64,000 nt of DNA from Actinomadura sp. DC4 (GCF_030406325.1 NZ_JAUEQY010000018.1:62001-126000), one strand, 5' to 3'; positions 8,979-16,895 are shown, counted from the first letter of the stretch. Notes: generated from the sequence alone by a model not told the origin. Translations and numbers: made by a program.

Positions 8979-10520
8979 TCACGCGACCGTGACCCCCTCG
9001 AACCGCTGGACGACGGTGTCGTTCGGCAGCACCGACACCGACTTGGTGTGGGCCAGGATCCGCGGCGTCGTGAAGAGGAACACGTTGGGCATCGTGTGCA
9101 CGGCGGCGCTGGTCGCGGCCCTGACCACCTGCGGATAGCCCGGGTCGTCCAGCGGGGTCCGCACGACCTTCTGAACGGCGGCGGTCAGCTCCGGCGTCGT
9201 GGTGCGGCCCGGGTTCAGCAGGCCCTCCGTGCCGAACAGCACCTGGAACGCCTGCGCGGTCGAGTCGCGGCCGGCGAACTGGTCCACGGCCAGCGCCCTG
9301 GAGTGCTGGATGTAGATGATCTGGGTGGACTGCGCCTCGGGGATCGTCTCGATGGTCGCCTTGAACCCGACCGCCTGGAGCTGGGCCTGGAGCTGCTGCG
9401 GGAGGTTCCCGGGGTCCGACGCGGTGATCGTGACCGGTGCTCCCGTGCCGTACCTGGAGCCGGCCAGCAGCGCGCGGGCCTTGGCGGGGTTGTAGGCGTA
9501 GACGCCCTCCAGTGCGGGGTCGTATCCCACGTAGCCCTTCGGGAAGGGCTGGTAGGAGACCTCGCCGATGCCGAACTGCTGGGTCTTCAGCAGCGCCGCG
9601 CGGTCCACGGCGAACTTCAGCGCCAGCACCACGTCGGGATCGTCGAACGGCGCCTTGGTGATGTTGATGTCCAGCACGGCGACCACCAGCGACGGGATCA
9701 CCTGGACCTGGAGCCCGGCGGACTTCGCCGCGGCGACCTGGCTGCCCGGGATCTGGGCGACGTTGTAGCGCCCGGACTGCAGACCGGCGATCACGGTGGC
9801 GGCGTCCGGCAGCGGGAAGAGCTGGAAGTTCTCGACCTTGATCTCGGCGGCGTCCCAGTAGCCCGGGTTCCGCTTGAGGGTCGCCTGTGAGTTCTCGACG
9901 TAGGAGGTCAGCGTGTACGGCCCGGCGCCGGCCGGTTTGGTGGCCAGTCCCGCGGCGTTGCGCTCGAACGCCGCCGGGTTGACCACCATCCCGGTCTTTC
10001 CGGCGAACAGGCTGGGGATCTGGTAGTTCGGCGCGGTCAGGTCGAGGACCACGGTCGTGGCGTCCGGGGCGCTGACGGTCTTGATGTCGGCGAGCTGCGC
10101 GGCGATCAGCGACTTGGGGTGGTCACGTCCGCGCTCGATGCTCTTCTTCACCGCGGTCGCGTCCAGCGCCGTGCCGTCGCTGAACTTCAGGCCGGACCGC
10201 AGCTTGAAGGTGATCCGCCTGCCCTTCTCGGTGTACTTCCAGGACTCCGCGAGGGCCGGCACCGCGACGCCCTGCGCGTTCTGCTTGGTGAGCCCGGCGT
10301 ACACGAGCGAGAGAGAGTGGACGTCCCAGCCGGCCGAGGAGGTCACCGGATCCCACGACGTGGGCAGGTCCCAGCCCCATTTGAGGGTGTCGGCCATGCC
10401 CCCGCCGGCGCCGGCCGTGCCGCCGGAGCCGCAGGCGGCGAGCAGGAGGGACGAGCCGGCGGCGAGGCCGAGTCCCAAGAAGGAACGCCTGCTGGGGTCG
10501 GGCGAGAGGTCTGTGTGCAT
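8979..10520 (-). CDS. ABC transporter substrate-binding lipoprotein, family 5
   Basis: A 513-residue extracellular solute-binding protein of the oligopeptide/nickel family. The N-terminus combines a twin-arginine motif (RRSFLG, residues 11-16) with a lipobox LLAAC (Cys30), so it should be exported folded by Tat and lipid-anchored. The body has the family landmarks WDLPTSWDPVTSS, ITFKLRSGLKFSDGTALDATAVK and PKGYVGYDPALEGVYAYNPAKARALLAGS. The ATG at 10520 is chosen over an in-frame GTG at 10559 because it puts the signal at the N-terminus; AAAGGTGG lies about 12 bases upstream. It is the first structural gene after the leader peptide. Ligand unknown; a sulfur-containing molecule is inferred from the operon. 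Confidence 0.9.
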   Translation of the reverse strand: MHTDLSPDPSRRSFLGLGLAAGSSLLLAACGSGGTAGAGGGMADTLKWGWDLPTSWDPVTSSAGWDVHSLSLVYAGLTKQNAQGVAVPALAESWKYTEKGRRITFKLRSGLKFSDGTALDATAVKKSIERGRDHPKSLIAAQLADIKTVSAPDATTVVLDLTAPNYQIPSLFAGKTGMVVNPAAFERNAAGLATKPAGAGPYTLTSYVENSQATLKRNPGYWDAAEIKVENFQLFPLPDAATVIAGLQSGRYNVAQIPGSQVAAAKSAGLQVQVIPSLVVAVLDINITKAPFDDPDVVLALKFAVDRAALLKTQQFGIGEVSYQPFPKGYVGYDPALEGVYAYNPAKARALLAGSRYGTGAPVTITASDPGNLPQQLQAQLQAVGFKATIETIPEAQSTQIIYIQHSRALAVDQFAGRDSTAQAFQVLFGTEGLLNPGRTTTPELTAAVQKVVRTPLDDPGYPQVVRAATSAAVHTMPNVFLFTTPRILAHTKSVSVLPNDTVVQRFEGVTVA

Positions 10521-10717
10521 GACGGGTCGAGTCCACCTTTCGGAGGAGGTCGGGGTCACCGGAGGCGTGGCAGATCGCGGCAGGCTGAGAGGCGGCGATG
10601 TCGGGCATGGGCGATCCCCGGGAACGGAACACGGCCCGGTGGGGGATCGCGGATCAGGAGACGGTGAAGGACCCGGCGTGAGGGACGCCGTGGCCGGCGG
10701 GGCTCAGAGGCCGGCGC

Positions 10718-10792
10718 CTACCAACAGAGGGCGCTGGAGGTACGGCGGTAGTCGACGAAGCGGCAGATCGCGCCTGGATGCGTCGAAGTCAT
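10718..10792 (-). CDS. Sulfur-type leader peptide, 24 residues
   Basis: A 24-residue frame that begins MTSTHPGAICRF and ends TSSALCW followed by TAG. It matches the pattern of short actinobacterial leader peptides found before sulfur-assimilation operons: an arginine-rich middle and a C-terminal SALC(R/W) with Cys codons. The family was described from comparative genomics and is thought to sense cysteine supply during translation. The ATG coincides with the predicted transcription start of the promoter just upstream, so the message would be leaderless. About 200 bases separate its stop from the binding-protein start, enough for an attenuator. Too short for ordinary gene finders; motif and position make it convincing. 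Confidence 0.75.
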   Translation of the reverse strand: MTSTHPGAICRFVDYRRTSSALCW

Positions 10793-10798
10793 GCCCTT

Positions 10799-10827
10799 AT
10801 CCTCACCGCGGGACCGAATCCTGTCAA
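10799..10827 (-). promoter_or_regulatory. Sigma-70 type promoter of the sulfur operon
   Basis: On the minus strand a perfect TTGACA (10827-10822) is followed, after 17 bases, by GAGGAT (10804-10799). The predicted start of transcription is the A of the leader-peptide ATG at 10792. Seen in sequence; activity is inferred. Confidence 0.6.
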
Positions 10828-10832
10828 TAGCT

Positions 10833-10853
10833 ACCTAAATATGTCTTTTAGGT
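10833..10853. promoter_or_regulatory. Palindromic operator upstream of the sulfur operon promoter
   Basis: A perfect inverted repeat ACCTAAA-N7-TTTAGGT in an AT-rich island, just upstream of the -35 box and centred near -51. The dyad type resembles sites of Rrf2-family regulators, and an Rrf2 gene lies 1.4 kb away with a related sequence at its own start. The position upstream of -35 suits an activator at least as well as a repressor. Confidence 0.55.
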
Positions 10854-10876
10854 GGCGTGCCCGTCTGAGGTGCGGT

Positions 10877-11761
10877 TCAGCCGCGCGATACGGGGTGGGT
10901 GGCGGCCTCGGACGGGTGCAGGAAGACCGGCCCGTTGGCGCTGTCGACCCGGACGGCGCCCGGGGGAGGGTCGGCCGATCCGGCCAGCAGGACGAGGTCC
11001 GGTCCCGTGAGGCTGCGGTGGCGTTCCAGCAACTCGGCGGGAGTGCACCGTGGGGCCGTGACGCGCAGGCCGGGCGCCACGCGTACGGCGGCGTCGACGT
11101 ACTCGCCGAGGTCCCGCCAGCCCGGCACGATCGCGTGCCCGCCGGGCCCGGTGAACACCAGGGTGGGCAGCGCGAACCGGGACCGCTCGCCGACCTGCTT
11201 CGCCCGGCCCGGATGCGGTCCCGGCCCCTCGATCGTGAAGACCTCGGGGAACGGGTCACGGGTCTCGGCCCAGTCGCGGCGGACCGCGGACCGGATGCCC
11301 TCGGAGGCCAGGTCGCGGGCGAGCCGATCGCGGTCCAGCCCGGGCACGCCGGCCACCGCCTCCAGCGCGGTCTCGGGCCGGTCGGCGGGCGTGCCGAGCA
11401 GGAACATGCTCTCCCGGAGCCGGCGCAGGACCAGGGCGGCCACCTCGCGGCCCTGCGCCTCGGCCGCCTTGGCCGCGAGCGAGGACGGCCAGCTGCTCCG
11501 CGCCACCCACCGCAGCCGCGGCGCGTACGGCGCGTCGGTGTGCGCGGCGATGTCGGTGACGTACCGGTGGTACCAGGCGGCCTCGGCGTCCGGGTCCGGC
11601 GCCGGGTCGTCGTCATCGTCGAACAGGATCCCGTAGACCCGGCGCCACTCGGCCCGGCCGTCCAGCGCGGTCCGCAGCCACCGGAACTTGGGTTCCGAGC
11701 CCCAGGCCCACGGGCAGGCAGGATCGGTGAACTCGACCACGCTCAGCCCGGCACCGGTCAT
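10877..11761 (-). CDS. DsbA-family thioredoxin-fold protein with a CPWA motif
   Basis: A 294-residue DsbA/FrnE-like protein. The N-terminus runs directly into the first strand and active-site helix, VVEFTDPACPWAW, with Cys16 but alanine where a CPWC redox pair would have its second Cys. A single-Cys site of this type is common in FrnE-like members that act as isomerases or glutathione/mycothiol-linked enzymes. The helical insertion and the strand RFALPTLVFTG with the cis-Pro (LP) are present. No signal peptide is seen, so it is cytoplasmic. The ATG at 11761 overlaps the cupin TGA by 4 bases. Context with a cupin and an Rrf2 regulator suggests thiol or sulfur stress handling; the substrate is unknown. 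Confidence 0.8.
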   Translation of the reverse strand: MTGAGLSVVEFTDPACPWAWGSEPKFRWLRTALDGRAEWRRVYGILFDDDDDPAPDPDAEAAWYHRYVTDIAAHTDAPYAPRLRWVARSSWPSSLAAKAAEAQGREVAALVLRRLRESMFLLGTPADRPETALEAVAGVPGLDRDRLARDLASEGIRSAVRRDWAETRDPFPEVFTIEGPGPHPGRAKQVGERSRFALPTLVFTGPGGHAIVPGWRDLGEYVDAAVRVAPGLRVTAPRCTPAELLERHRSLTGPDLVLLAGSADPPPGAVRVDSANGPVFLHPSEAATHPVSRG

Positions 11762-12198
11762 GACCGGTCGACCGGCGCCCACAGACTGGGCAGGTTCACC
11801 ACGACACCCTCCTGGCTGGTGCGCGAGATCACCACGACCGCCTCGGTCTCGCCGGGGTTCTCCTCGCGGTGCGGGGCGTACGGCGGCACGAAGATGAAGT
11901 CGCCCGGCTCGGTCTCCAGCCGTACCTCGGTCTCGCCGTCGGCGAAGACGAACACCGGGTTGCCGGACACGACATAGATCGAGGTCTCGGTCTCACCGTG
12001 ATGGTGGTCGCCGGAGTTGGTGGCCGGTGCCACCAGGGTCTTGCCCGTCCAGAGCTTCGCCGCGCCCACGGTCTTGCCGGAGATGGCCTCCAGCCGGGTC
12101 ATGCCGGAGGTCTGGCCGGTCTCGCCGGTCAGGTCCTTGGCGCGGATGTGGCGCAGCTCGCCATGCCAGTGATCCGGCTGGTCTGCCTGGTCTCTCAA
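11758..12198 (-). CDS. Cupin domain protein
   Basis: A 146-residue single-domain cupin. Motif 1 is GDHHHGETETSIYVVSG (three His and a Glu as metal ligands) and motif 2 is GDFIFVPPYAPHREEN (His ligand), separated by a typical loop. The start is a TTG at 12198, the only start in frame near a ribosome site (GGGAGC, about 8 bases upstream). It follows the Rrf2 gene by 21 bases and overlaps the DsbA-like gene, so the three form an operon. Cupins of this size include dioxygenases (some acting on thiols) and isomerases; function unassigned. Confidence 0.82.
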   Translation of the reverse strand: MRDQADQPDHWHGELRHIRAKDLTGETGQTSGMTRLEAISGKTVGAAKLWTGKTLVAPATNSGDHHHGETETSIYVVSGNPVFVFADGETEVRLETEPGDFIFVPPYAPHREENPGETEAVVVISRTSQEGVVVNLPSLWAPVDRS

Positions 12199-12219
12199 CA
12201 GGGGGCTCCCATCGTTCCG

Positions 12220-12669
12220 TCACGTGCTGAGGGCCGCGTCGCGCAACAGCGACACGGCCGGCTCGGGGGGCTCGTCCGCCAGCAGGTCGGCCAGGCTCAC
12301 GCCGGCCAGGATGTCCTCGTACCGCCTCTGCAGCCCGGTCCAGAATTCCGAGAGCCGGGCGGCCGGTCCCGGGTAGCGCTGATCGCCGGGGCTCTCTCCG
12401 TGCACCGTCATCAGCTGGCCGTCGACCGCGGCGACGATGGCCGCCAGGGAGATCGACGCCGCGTCGCGGCTCAGCCAGTAACCGCCCTCGCACCCGCGCT
12501 GGCTGCGTACGAGCTCGGCTCGCCGCAGGTCGCGGAAGACCGCCTTGAGGAAACGGTGGGGGATCTCCTGGGACTGCGCGATGCCTTCACAGGTGAGCGG
12601 GCGGCTGGTGTCGACGGCGAGTTCGAGGAGAGCCCGGATCGCGTAGTCCGCTCGTGCCGAGATTCGCAT
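12220..12669 (-). CDS. Rrf2-family transcriptional regulator
   Basis: A 149-residue winged-helix protein starting MRISARADYAIRALLEL, the Rrf2 signature. The recognition helix region is IPHRFLKAVFRDLRRAELV, followed by the wing SQRGCEGGYWLSRDAASISLAAIV. It lacks the three-Cys cluster of IscR/NsrR (only two scattered Cys), so it is closer to CymR-like cysteine-metabolism regulators or to members that sense partner proteins. It heads the cupin-DsbA operon, and a related imperfect dyad lies between its start and the PucR gene. It is a candidate regulator of both this operon and the sulfur operon. Confidence 0.85.
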   Translation of the reverse strand: MRISARADYAIRALLELAVDTSRPLTCEGIAQSQEIPHRFLKAVFRDLRRAELVRSQRGCEGGYWLSRDAASISLAAIVAAVDGQLMTVHGESPGDQRYPGPAARLSEFWTGLQRRYEDILAGVSLADLLADEPPEPAVSLLRDAALST

Positions 12670-12737
12670 GGCGACCTTCCCCTGAGGCGACCTGTGAGGC
12701 GACCTGCCCCCTTGACCTGTCGGAGCCCGCTCACGCT

Positions 12738-12759
12738 ACCAAATTAGCTCCTTCTTGGT
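12738..12759. promoter_or_regulatory. Candidate operator upstream of the Rrf2 gene
   Basis: An inverted repeat ACCAA-N12-TTGGT in an AT-rich patch. On the minus strand it and its flank share AAAAGACA and TTTGGTAGC with the palindrome at 10833-10853 (AAAAGACA, TTTAGGTAGC). Spacing differs, so this is suggestive only. Confidence 0.4.
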
Positions 12760-12774
12760 GTCTTTTGTGGACGG

Positions 12775-14016
12775 CTACTGCGCGGGGCCGACCGAGCGGC
12801 GGGCGACGAGGGCGGCGTTGATGCGGGGCAGGTCCGCGGGCCGGGCCGGGGACAGGCCGATCAGCTGCGTGATGCGGCGGATGCGGTAGTCCACCGTGTT
12901 GGGGTGGACGTGCAGCGCGGTCGCGGTGCGCCGCCGGTCGAGGTCCTGGCGCAGGTACGTCTCCAGCGTCTGCAGGAGCTCCGGCTTGGGCTCCAGGGGC
13001 CGCAGCAGGCACGCGAGGGCGGTCAGCGCCTCGCCCGGCCGGCTGAGCTGGTAGTCGAGCAGGACGTCGGCGAGCCGGTAGAGGCCCGGCGCCCGGCCCG
13101 TACGCGCCACGAGGTCGACGATCTCGGTGTTCTGCGCGACCGCGTCCGGTACGCCCGCGGGCTCGGCGACGGCCGCGGCGGCGGTGACGGGCACGTCGGC
13201 CGACCGGGCCGTACGGGTGATGAGCTCACGCAGGTCGTCCCAGGCCGGCGGGGAGTCGGCGGGCAACAGGGCGGTGCCGCCGAAGGCGTCGAGCGCGGTC
13301 AGCGCCGGTTCGCCGGCGAACCGGTCGAAGGTCGACTGCACCCGGCGGATCTTTCGCCGGGCGGCGACCCTGGCGCGCGGGCCGGGGCGGCCCTCGTCCG
13401 GATGCCGGTCCAGCGTCAGCGTCATGACCACGTAGAGCGGCGCCGGCCGCGTTCCGGCCGGATAGGCGGGGTGGTCCGGCGGGTCGCCCGCCAGCAGGGC
13501 CGTCATCAGCGAGTGCCGGTCGTGGTGCTGCTGGACGTCCAGGACCTCGCGCGTCTCCAGGTACGCGGCGGTGACCTCGGAGATCAGCCGCCGCTGGAAG
13601 GACATGAGATGGGCCAGGGCCGCCTGCAGATCCGCCAGGTCGGCCGGCCGCGCCCCCTCGGTGATCTCGTTCCAGCTCAGCTCGGTGCCGAGGTGGTAGG
13701 CGCTGAGAATCGCGTCGAGCGGCACGCCCTCCTCGGCGCGCTGTGCCGCCGACTCGCGCTGGAAGGCGAACCGGTGGTCGTCGGCGTGGCCGTGCTGCTC
13801 GATGACGTCGGCGAACAGCCGCAGGTTGTGCTGGACGATGTCGGCGATGTCGCCGGCGACCTCCTCATGGGGGAGCTCGGCGTAGACGGGGAGTTCGGTG
13901 CGGAGCCGGTCGACGACTCGCCGCGTCAGTGACGGAACCCGTGCCCGGAGGTAACCGGCCACGGGCCGGCCGGCGATTGTCAGCGGCGGCGCGGCTCCCT
14001 CGTTGTGATCTGTCAC
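12775..14016 (-). CDS. PucR-type transcriptional regulator
   Basis: A 413-residue regulator of the CdaR/PucR group. The C-terminal helix-turn-helix is clear: LETYLRQDLDRRRTATALHV followed by HPNTVDYRIRRITQLIG, the PucR C-terminal domain. The N-terminal 150 residues are helical and resemble the uncharacterised sensor domain typical of stand-alone actinobacterial PucR proteins. A GGDEF-like central region (YVVMTLTLDRHPD to the ELITRTARSADV stretch) follows. The start is a GTG at 14016. It diverges from the SGNH hydrolase gene with 98 bases between. Target genes unknown. Confidence 0.85.
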   Translation of the reverse strand: MTDHNEGAAPPLTIAGRPVAGYLRARVPSLTRRVVDRLRTELPVYAELPHEEVAGDIADIVQHNLRLFADVIEQHGHADDHRFAFQRESAAQRAEEGVPLDAILSAYHLGTELSWNEITEGARPADLADLQAALAHLMSFQRRLISEVTAAYLETREVLDVQQHHDRHSLMTALLAGDPPDHPAYPAGTRPAPLYVVMTLTLDRHPDEGRPGPRARVAARRKIRRVQSTFDRFAGEPALTALDAFGGTALLPADSPPAWDDLRELITRTARSADVPVTAAAAVAEPAGVPDAVAQNTEIVDLVARTGRAPGLYRLADVLLDYQLSRPGEALTALACLLRPLEPKPELLQTLETYLRQDLDRRRTATALHVHPNTVDYRIRRITQLIGLSPARPADLPRINAALVARRSVGPAQ

Positions 14017-14114
14017 AAAGGCTCCCGCGGAAGTCTGCCTTGTTCACCAGTTAAAGGATGCCCCGCGAGTCTGCATCATGAGCGCAAAGCAATCCATGAC
14101 AGCCGGGAGCCGCC

Positions 14115-15002
14115 ATGTCCTCGCCCTCCGCCCACGGCGTCCGTCGCTTTCTCACCGGTGCTCTCGGCGCCGCCGCCGTGGTGGCGGTGAGCATCGGCGT
14201 CGCCGCCCCGCCCGCCTCCGCCGCCGGCGCGAAATACGTCGCGCTCGGCGACTCGATGGCCTCCGGGCCGCTCATCCCCGACATCACGGGGAACGTCGGC
14301 TGCGGACGTTCCACGCACAATTACGCGCACGAGCTGGCCGCGACACTGGGCGCCGCCTCGCTGCGCGACGTGACCTGCAGCGGAGCCGAGACCTCCCACA
14401 TGACCGCGCCGCAGCCCCTCAGCGTGGCCGGCGTGTCCACGGGCACCGCGCCGCCGCAGTTCGACGCTCTGAGCGCCGACACGACCCTGGTGACGCTGAC
14501 GATCGGCGGGAACGACGCCGGGCTCGTCGGCATCGCCGAGGACTGCGTCAACCTCGACCCGACCGCGACCCCCTGCAAGAAGCGCTACACCGCGGGCGGC
14601 GTGGACCAGGTCGCCCAGCGCGTCGACGCGGTCGGCCCCCGGCTCGCCGCCGTCCTGGACGGCATCCACGCACGCTCCCCGCAGGCGCGCGTCGTGGTGA
14701 CCGGGTACGGCCTGTACATCAAGCCGCACGGCTGCTGGCCGGTCCAGCCCGTGCTCCCGGTCGACGCGGACTACCTGCAGGGCAACGTCCACCGGTTGAA
14801 CAACGTGGTCGCCGCCCAGGCCGCGGCCCACAACGCGACCTACGTCGACGTGGAGGCCCCGAGCGTCGGCCACGACTCCTGCCAGTCGGCCTCGGCGCGA
14901 TGGGTCGAGGGATACGTGCCGCTGAACCCGGCCGCGCCCCTGCACCCGAACCAGCGCGGCGAGGCGGCCTACGCCCGCATCATCGCCGGCCACCTCGCCT
15001 GA
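14115..15002 (+). CDS. Secreted SGNH/GDSL hydrolase
   Basis: A 295-residue esterase/lipase of the Streptomyces SGNH type. A Sec signal peptide (RRFLTGALGAAAVVAVSIG to ASA, residues 10-36) is followed by block I VALGDSMASG, block III GGNDAG, and the C-terminal block V with HPN (LHPNQRGEAAY). Six cysteines in the mature part fit the three disulfides of the family. GGGAG lies about 7 bases before the ATG. Likely an extracellular lipase or esterase. Monocistronic, with a hairpin after the stop. Confidence 0.9.
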   Translation: MSSPSAHGVRRFLTGALGAAAVVAVSIGVAAPPASAAGAKYVALGDSMASGPLIPDITGNVGCGRSTHNYAHELAATLGAASLRDVTCSGAETSHMTAPQPLSVAGVSTGTAPPQFDALSADTTLVTLTIGGNDAGLVGIAEDCVNLDPTATPCKKRYTAGGVDQVAQRVDAVGPRLAAVLDGIHARSPQARVVVTGYGLYIKPHGCWPVQPVLPVDADYLQGNVHRLNNVVAAQAAAHNATYVDVEAPSVGHDSCQSASARWVEGYVPLNPAAPLHPNQRGEAAYARIIAGHLA

Positions 15003-15016
15003 GCCGCCTGGCCTCT

Positions 15017-15038
15017 GGGCGCCGAGACGCAGGCGCCC
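15017..15038 (+). terminator. Possible terminator after the SGNH hydrolase
   Basis: GGGCGCC and GGCGCCC arms (7 bp, perfect) around an 8-base loop, 14 bases after the stop codon. No U tract, as usual in actinomycetes. Confidence 0.45.
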
Positions 15039-15044
15039 GGGGCC

Positions 15045-15491
15045 GTGGCCGGAGACGGACGCCGCGCAAAGCGCTGCCTGGGGACCGGCGGGGCGATACT
15101 TGGTCGATCAGCGGAACCGGAGACTCTTGGGGTCGATCGTGGACTGGCTGACGGCACGGGTGACACGGTGATCGGGATGGCGTCCGTCCAGTCCTACCAG
15201 CCCGGCTCCTACCGTGAGGAGCACGTACGCGCCTTCGAGTGGACCGCCCGGTCCGTGGGCATCGCCCTCGGCAGCGCCCGTGACGAGATGGACGAAGCCC
15301 CGCCCGCGCGCCTCACCGTGCGCGAGCGGGAGATCGCAGGTTTGATCGCCGAGGGGCTGAGCAACGGAGAGATCGCGCATCGGCTTCACATCAGCGAGCG
15401 GGCTGTGAAGACTCATGTCACGCGGATACTGGCGAAGCTCGGCATCGTCCAGCGCGCGGCCGTGGCCGTCAAGCTCCGTCCCCCGCGCTGA
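15045..15491 (+). pseudogene. 5'-truncated GAF/LuxR-type regulator
   Basis: A 148-codon frame. The C-terminal 65 residues are a complete LuxR helix-turn-helix (LTVREREIAGLIAEGLSNGE, then IAHRLHISERAVKTHVTRIL). Just before it is the last part of a GAF domain (VIGMASVQSYQPGSYREEHV), but the rest of that domain is missing and the first 40 codons look like random high-GC translation. Full-length relatives are usually several hundred residues. It therefore appears to be the 3' end of a GAF-LuxR regulator. It could still encode a DNA-binding fragment if translated from an internal GTG or ATG (for example ATG at 15177). Confidence 0.6.
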
Positions 15492-15501
15492 ACCGGTATG
15501 G

Positions 15502-15814
15502 CTACCCGCCGCGGACCTTGTTCGCGGCGTCGGTGGCGGTCAGCTTCCCGCTCGCAGCCAACGGCGTGACCAACTGGAGCAGCGAGCGTTCCGACCTGGG
15601 TGTGGACCGCGATGACGTAGGCGACGCCACGCTTCGGCTCGGCGTCGTCCAGCTTGACCGTGCTCGTGTGGCCGTCGTGGGCGATCGCGGCACCCGTGGG
15701 GCCGGCGGGCAGGTCGATCGCCACCGGCACCGACGCGGCGGTACCGACCTGGGTCTGGACGGTCACGGTGTGGTGGGTCGTCTCTCCCCGGGCGTCACGG
15801 GGTCCACATCTCAC
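15502..15814 (-). pseudogene. Frameshifted remnant with a SHOCT-like tail
   Basis: Two overlapping minus-strand frames read as one protein. The first (from about 15814) gives TTHHTVTVQTQVGTAASVPV to VAYVIAVHTQVG. Near 15590 the coding sense moves to another frame that gives SLLQLVTPLAASGKLTATDA and ends KVRGG at the TAG. The end resembles the short SHOCT-type motif (Leu-rich, G-x-LT, Lys). One indel near 15585-15592 would join them. Its 5' end overlaps the tail of the VWA gene. It may be a decayed gene or carry a sequencing error. Function unknown. Confidence 0.45.
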
Positions 15815-16895
15815 GCAACCTCGAGACCTGGCCCCTGGTGACGATGACGGTGAAGGGCCGGTGCGCGGCGTCCTCCGGGGAGGCCTTGACCAGCCTGGCG
15901 AGCCGATCGAGGGAGACGGTCACGTTCTCGGTGGAGGAGATGATCCCCGCGAGGATGTTGCACGTGATCCGTGAGCCGGTCGCGACCTGCAGTTCGACGG
16001 TCTTCTTGTCCCGGTTGCGGATGTAGTAGTCGTCGTCGAAATACTCGCCGTCCTCGCGCGCGGCACTCTGGCCCGCCTCTCCGGTGAGGTATTGGATCGG
16101 GTCGATGGTGACGACGCGGGCGGTGGCGTCGACGCTCTTGACGTACGCGTAGTGCGACCCGTCCGCGAGCGGTGCCGGGGTCGGGGTCGGCACCTTGACC
16201 GGGACGGCCTCGCGCGGGTTCGGGATGACCAGTCGTTTCAACGTCGCGGCGAGTTCGGCCGGGGTCCGGGCGAAGTCCGGGGCCGGGGCCTTGGCGGCCG
16301 ACGCGAGCTGCGTCAGGTCGCCCTGCTCGCCCGCGGGCGTCAGATAGCCGACGAACCGGAAGTCGAGCCTGAGCCCGGCCGCGTCCACCTTCGCCTGTAC
16401 CGCCCTCTTCATCGCGGTCTGGTCGCGTGTGCAGGCGTCGGCGCCGCGGCCGGTGACGACGATGATGCGGTTGCTCCTCCTGCCGCGGTACGGATAGCGG
16501 CCGGCGAAGTCGTGGATCGCGGCGAGGACGCCGCTCTCCAGAGTGGCCACGCCGGTGGGCGTGAGGCGGTGCGCGGAGGCGCTGACGCGGGCGGCGTGGC
16601 CGGTGCCCGTGCCGACGACCTGGGCGGTGTTGCGCGGGTCGCCGCACCGCCCGCCGAACCGGCGCAGGGACAGCGCGTCGCCGTCGCCGGTGTTCCGCAC
16701 GGCCGCGCCCACGGCGTCGGCGACGGCGCCGGGGGACTCGGTGGCGGAGGCGTCGACGAGGAAGGCGATGCGGTAGTCCGGGACCGACTGCACCATCACG
16801 GTGACGACCGCGCCGATCGCGACCATCAGCACCGACGCCAGGGCGAGGATCCAGCGGCGCCGGTGCGTACGGGGACGCGCGACGGGCGCGGTCAC
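15795..16895 (-). CDS. Membrane-anchored VWA-like protein
   Basis: A 366-residue protein with one N-terminal membrane segment (WILALASVLMVAIGAVVTVM) and an outside VWA-like domain starting IAFLVDASATES, a degenerate metal-site motif (DxSxT). The C-terminal 130 residues follow a Pro/Thr linker (PVKVPTPTPAPLADG) and form a separate domain with a DDDYYIRNRDKKTVELQV core. It overlaps the upstream VWA gene by 4 bases. The two share the pattern LSLRRFGGRCG / LALRSFGGECG, NRIIVVT and DAC near the middle, so they are paralogues. Role unknown. Confidence 0.75.
   Translation of the reverse strand: MTAPVARPRTHRRRWILALASVLMVAIGAVVTVMVQSVPDYRIAFLVDASATESPGAVADAVGAAVRNTGDGDALSLRRFGGRCGDPRNTAQVVGTGTGHAARVSASAHRLTPTGVATLESGVLAAIHDFAGRYPYRGRRSNRIIVVTGRGADACTRDQTAMKRAVQAKVDAAGLRLDFRFVGYLTPAGEQGDLTQLASAAKAPAPDFARTPAELAATLKRLVIPNPREAVPVKVPTPTPAPLADGSHYAYVKSVDATARVVTIDPIQYLTGEAGQSAAREDGEYFDDDYYIRNRDKKTVELQVATGSRITCNILAGIISSTENVTVSLDRLARLVKASPEDAAHRPFTVIVTRGQVSRLREMWTP

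Noticed and set aside
10560-10717. A riboswitch between the leader peptide and the binding protein
   Set aside because: No SAM or cobalamin riboswitch core was recognised; the leader peptide is a sufficient explanation, though folding was not computed.
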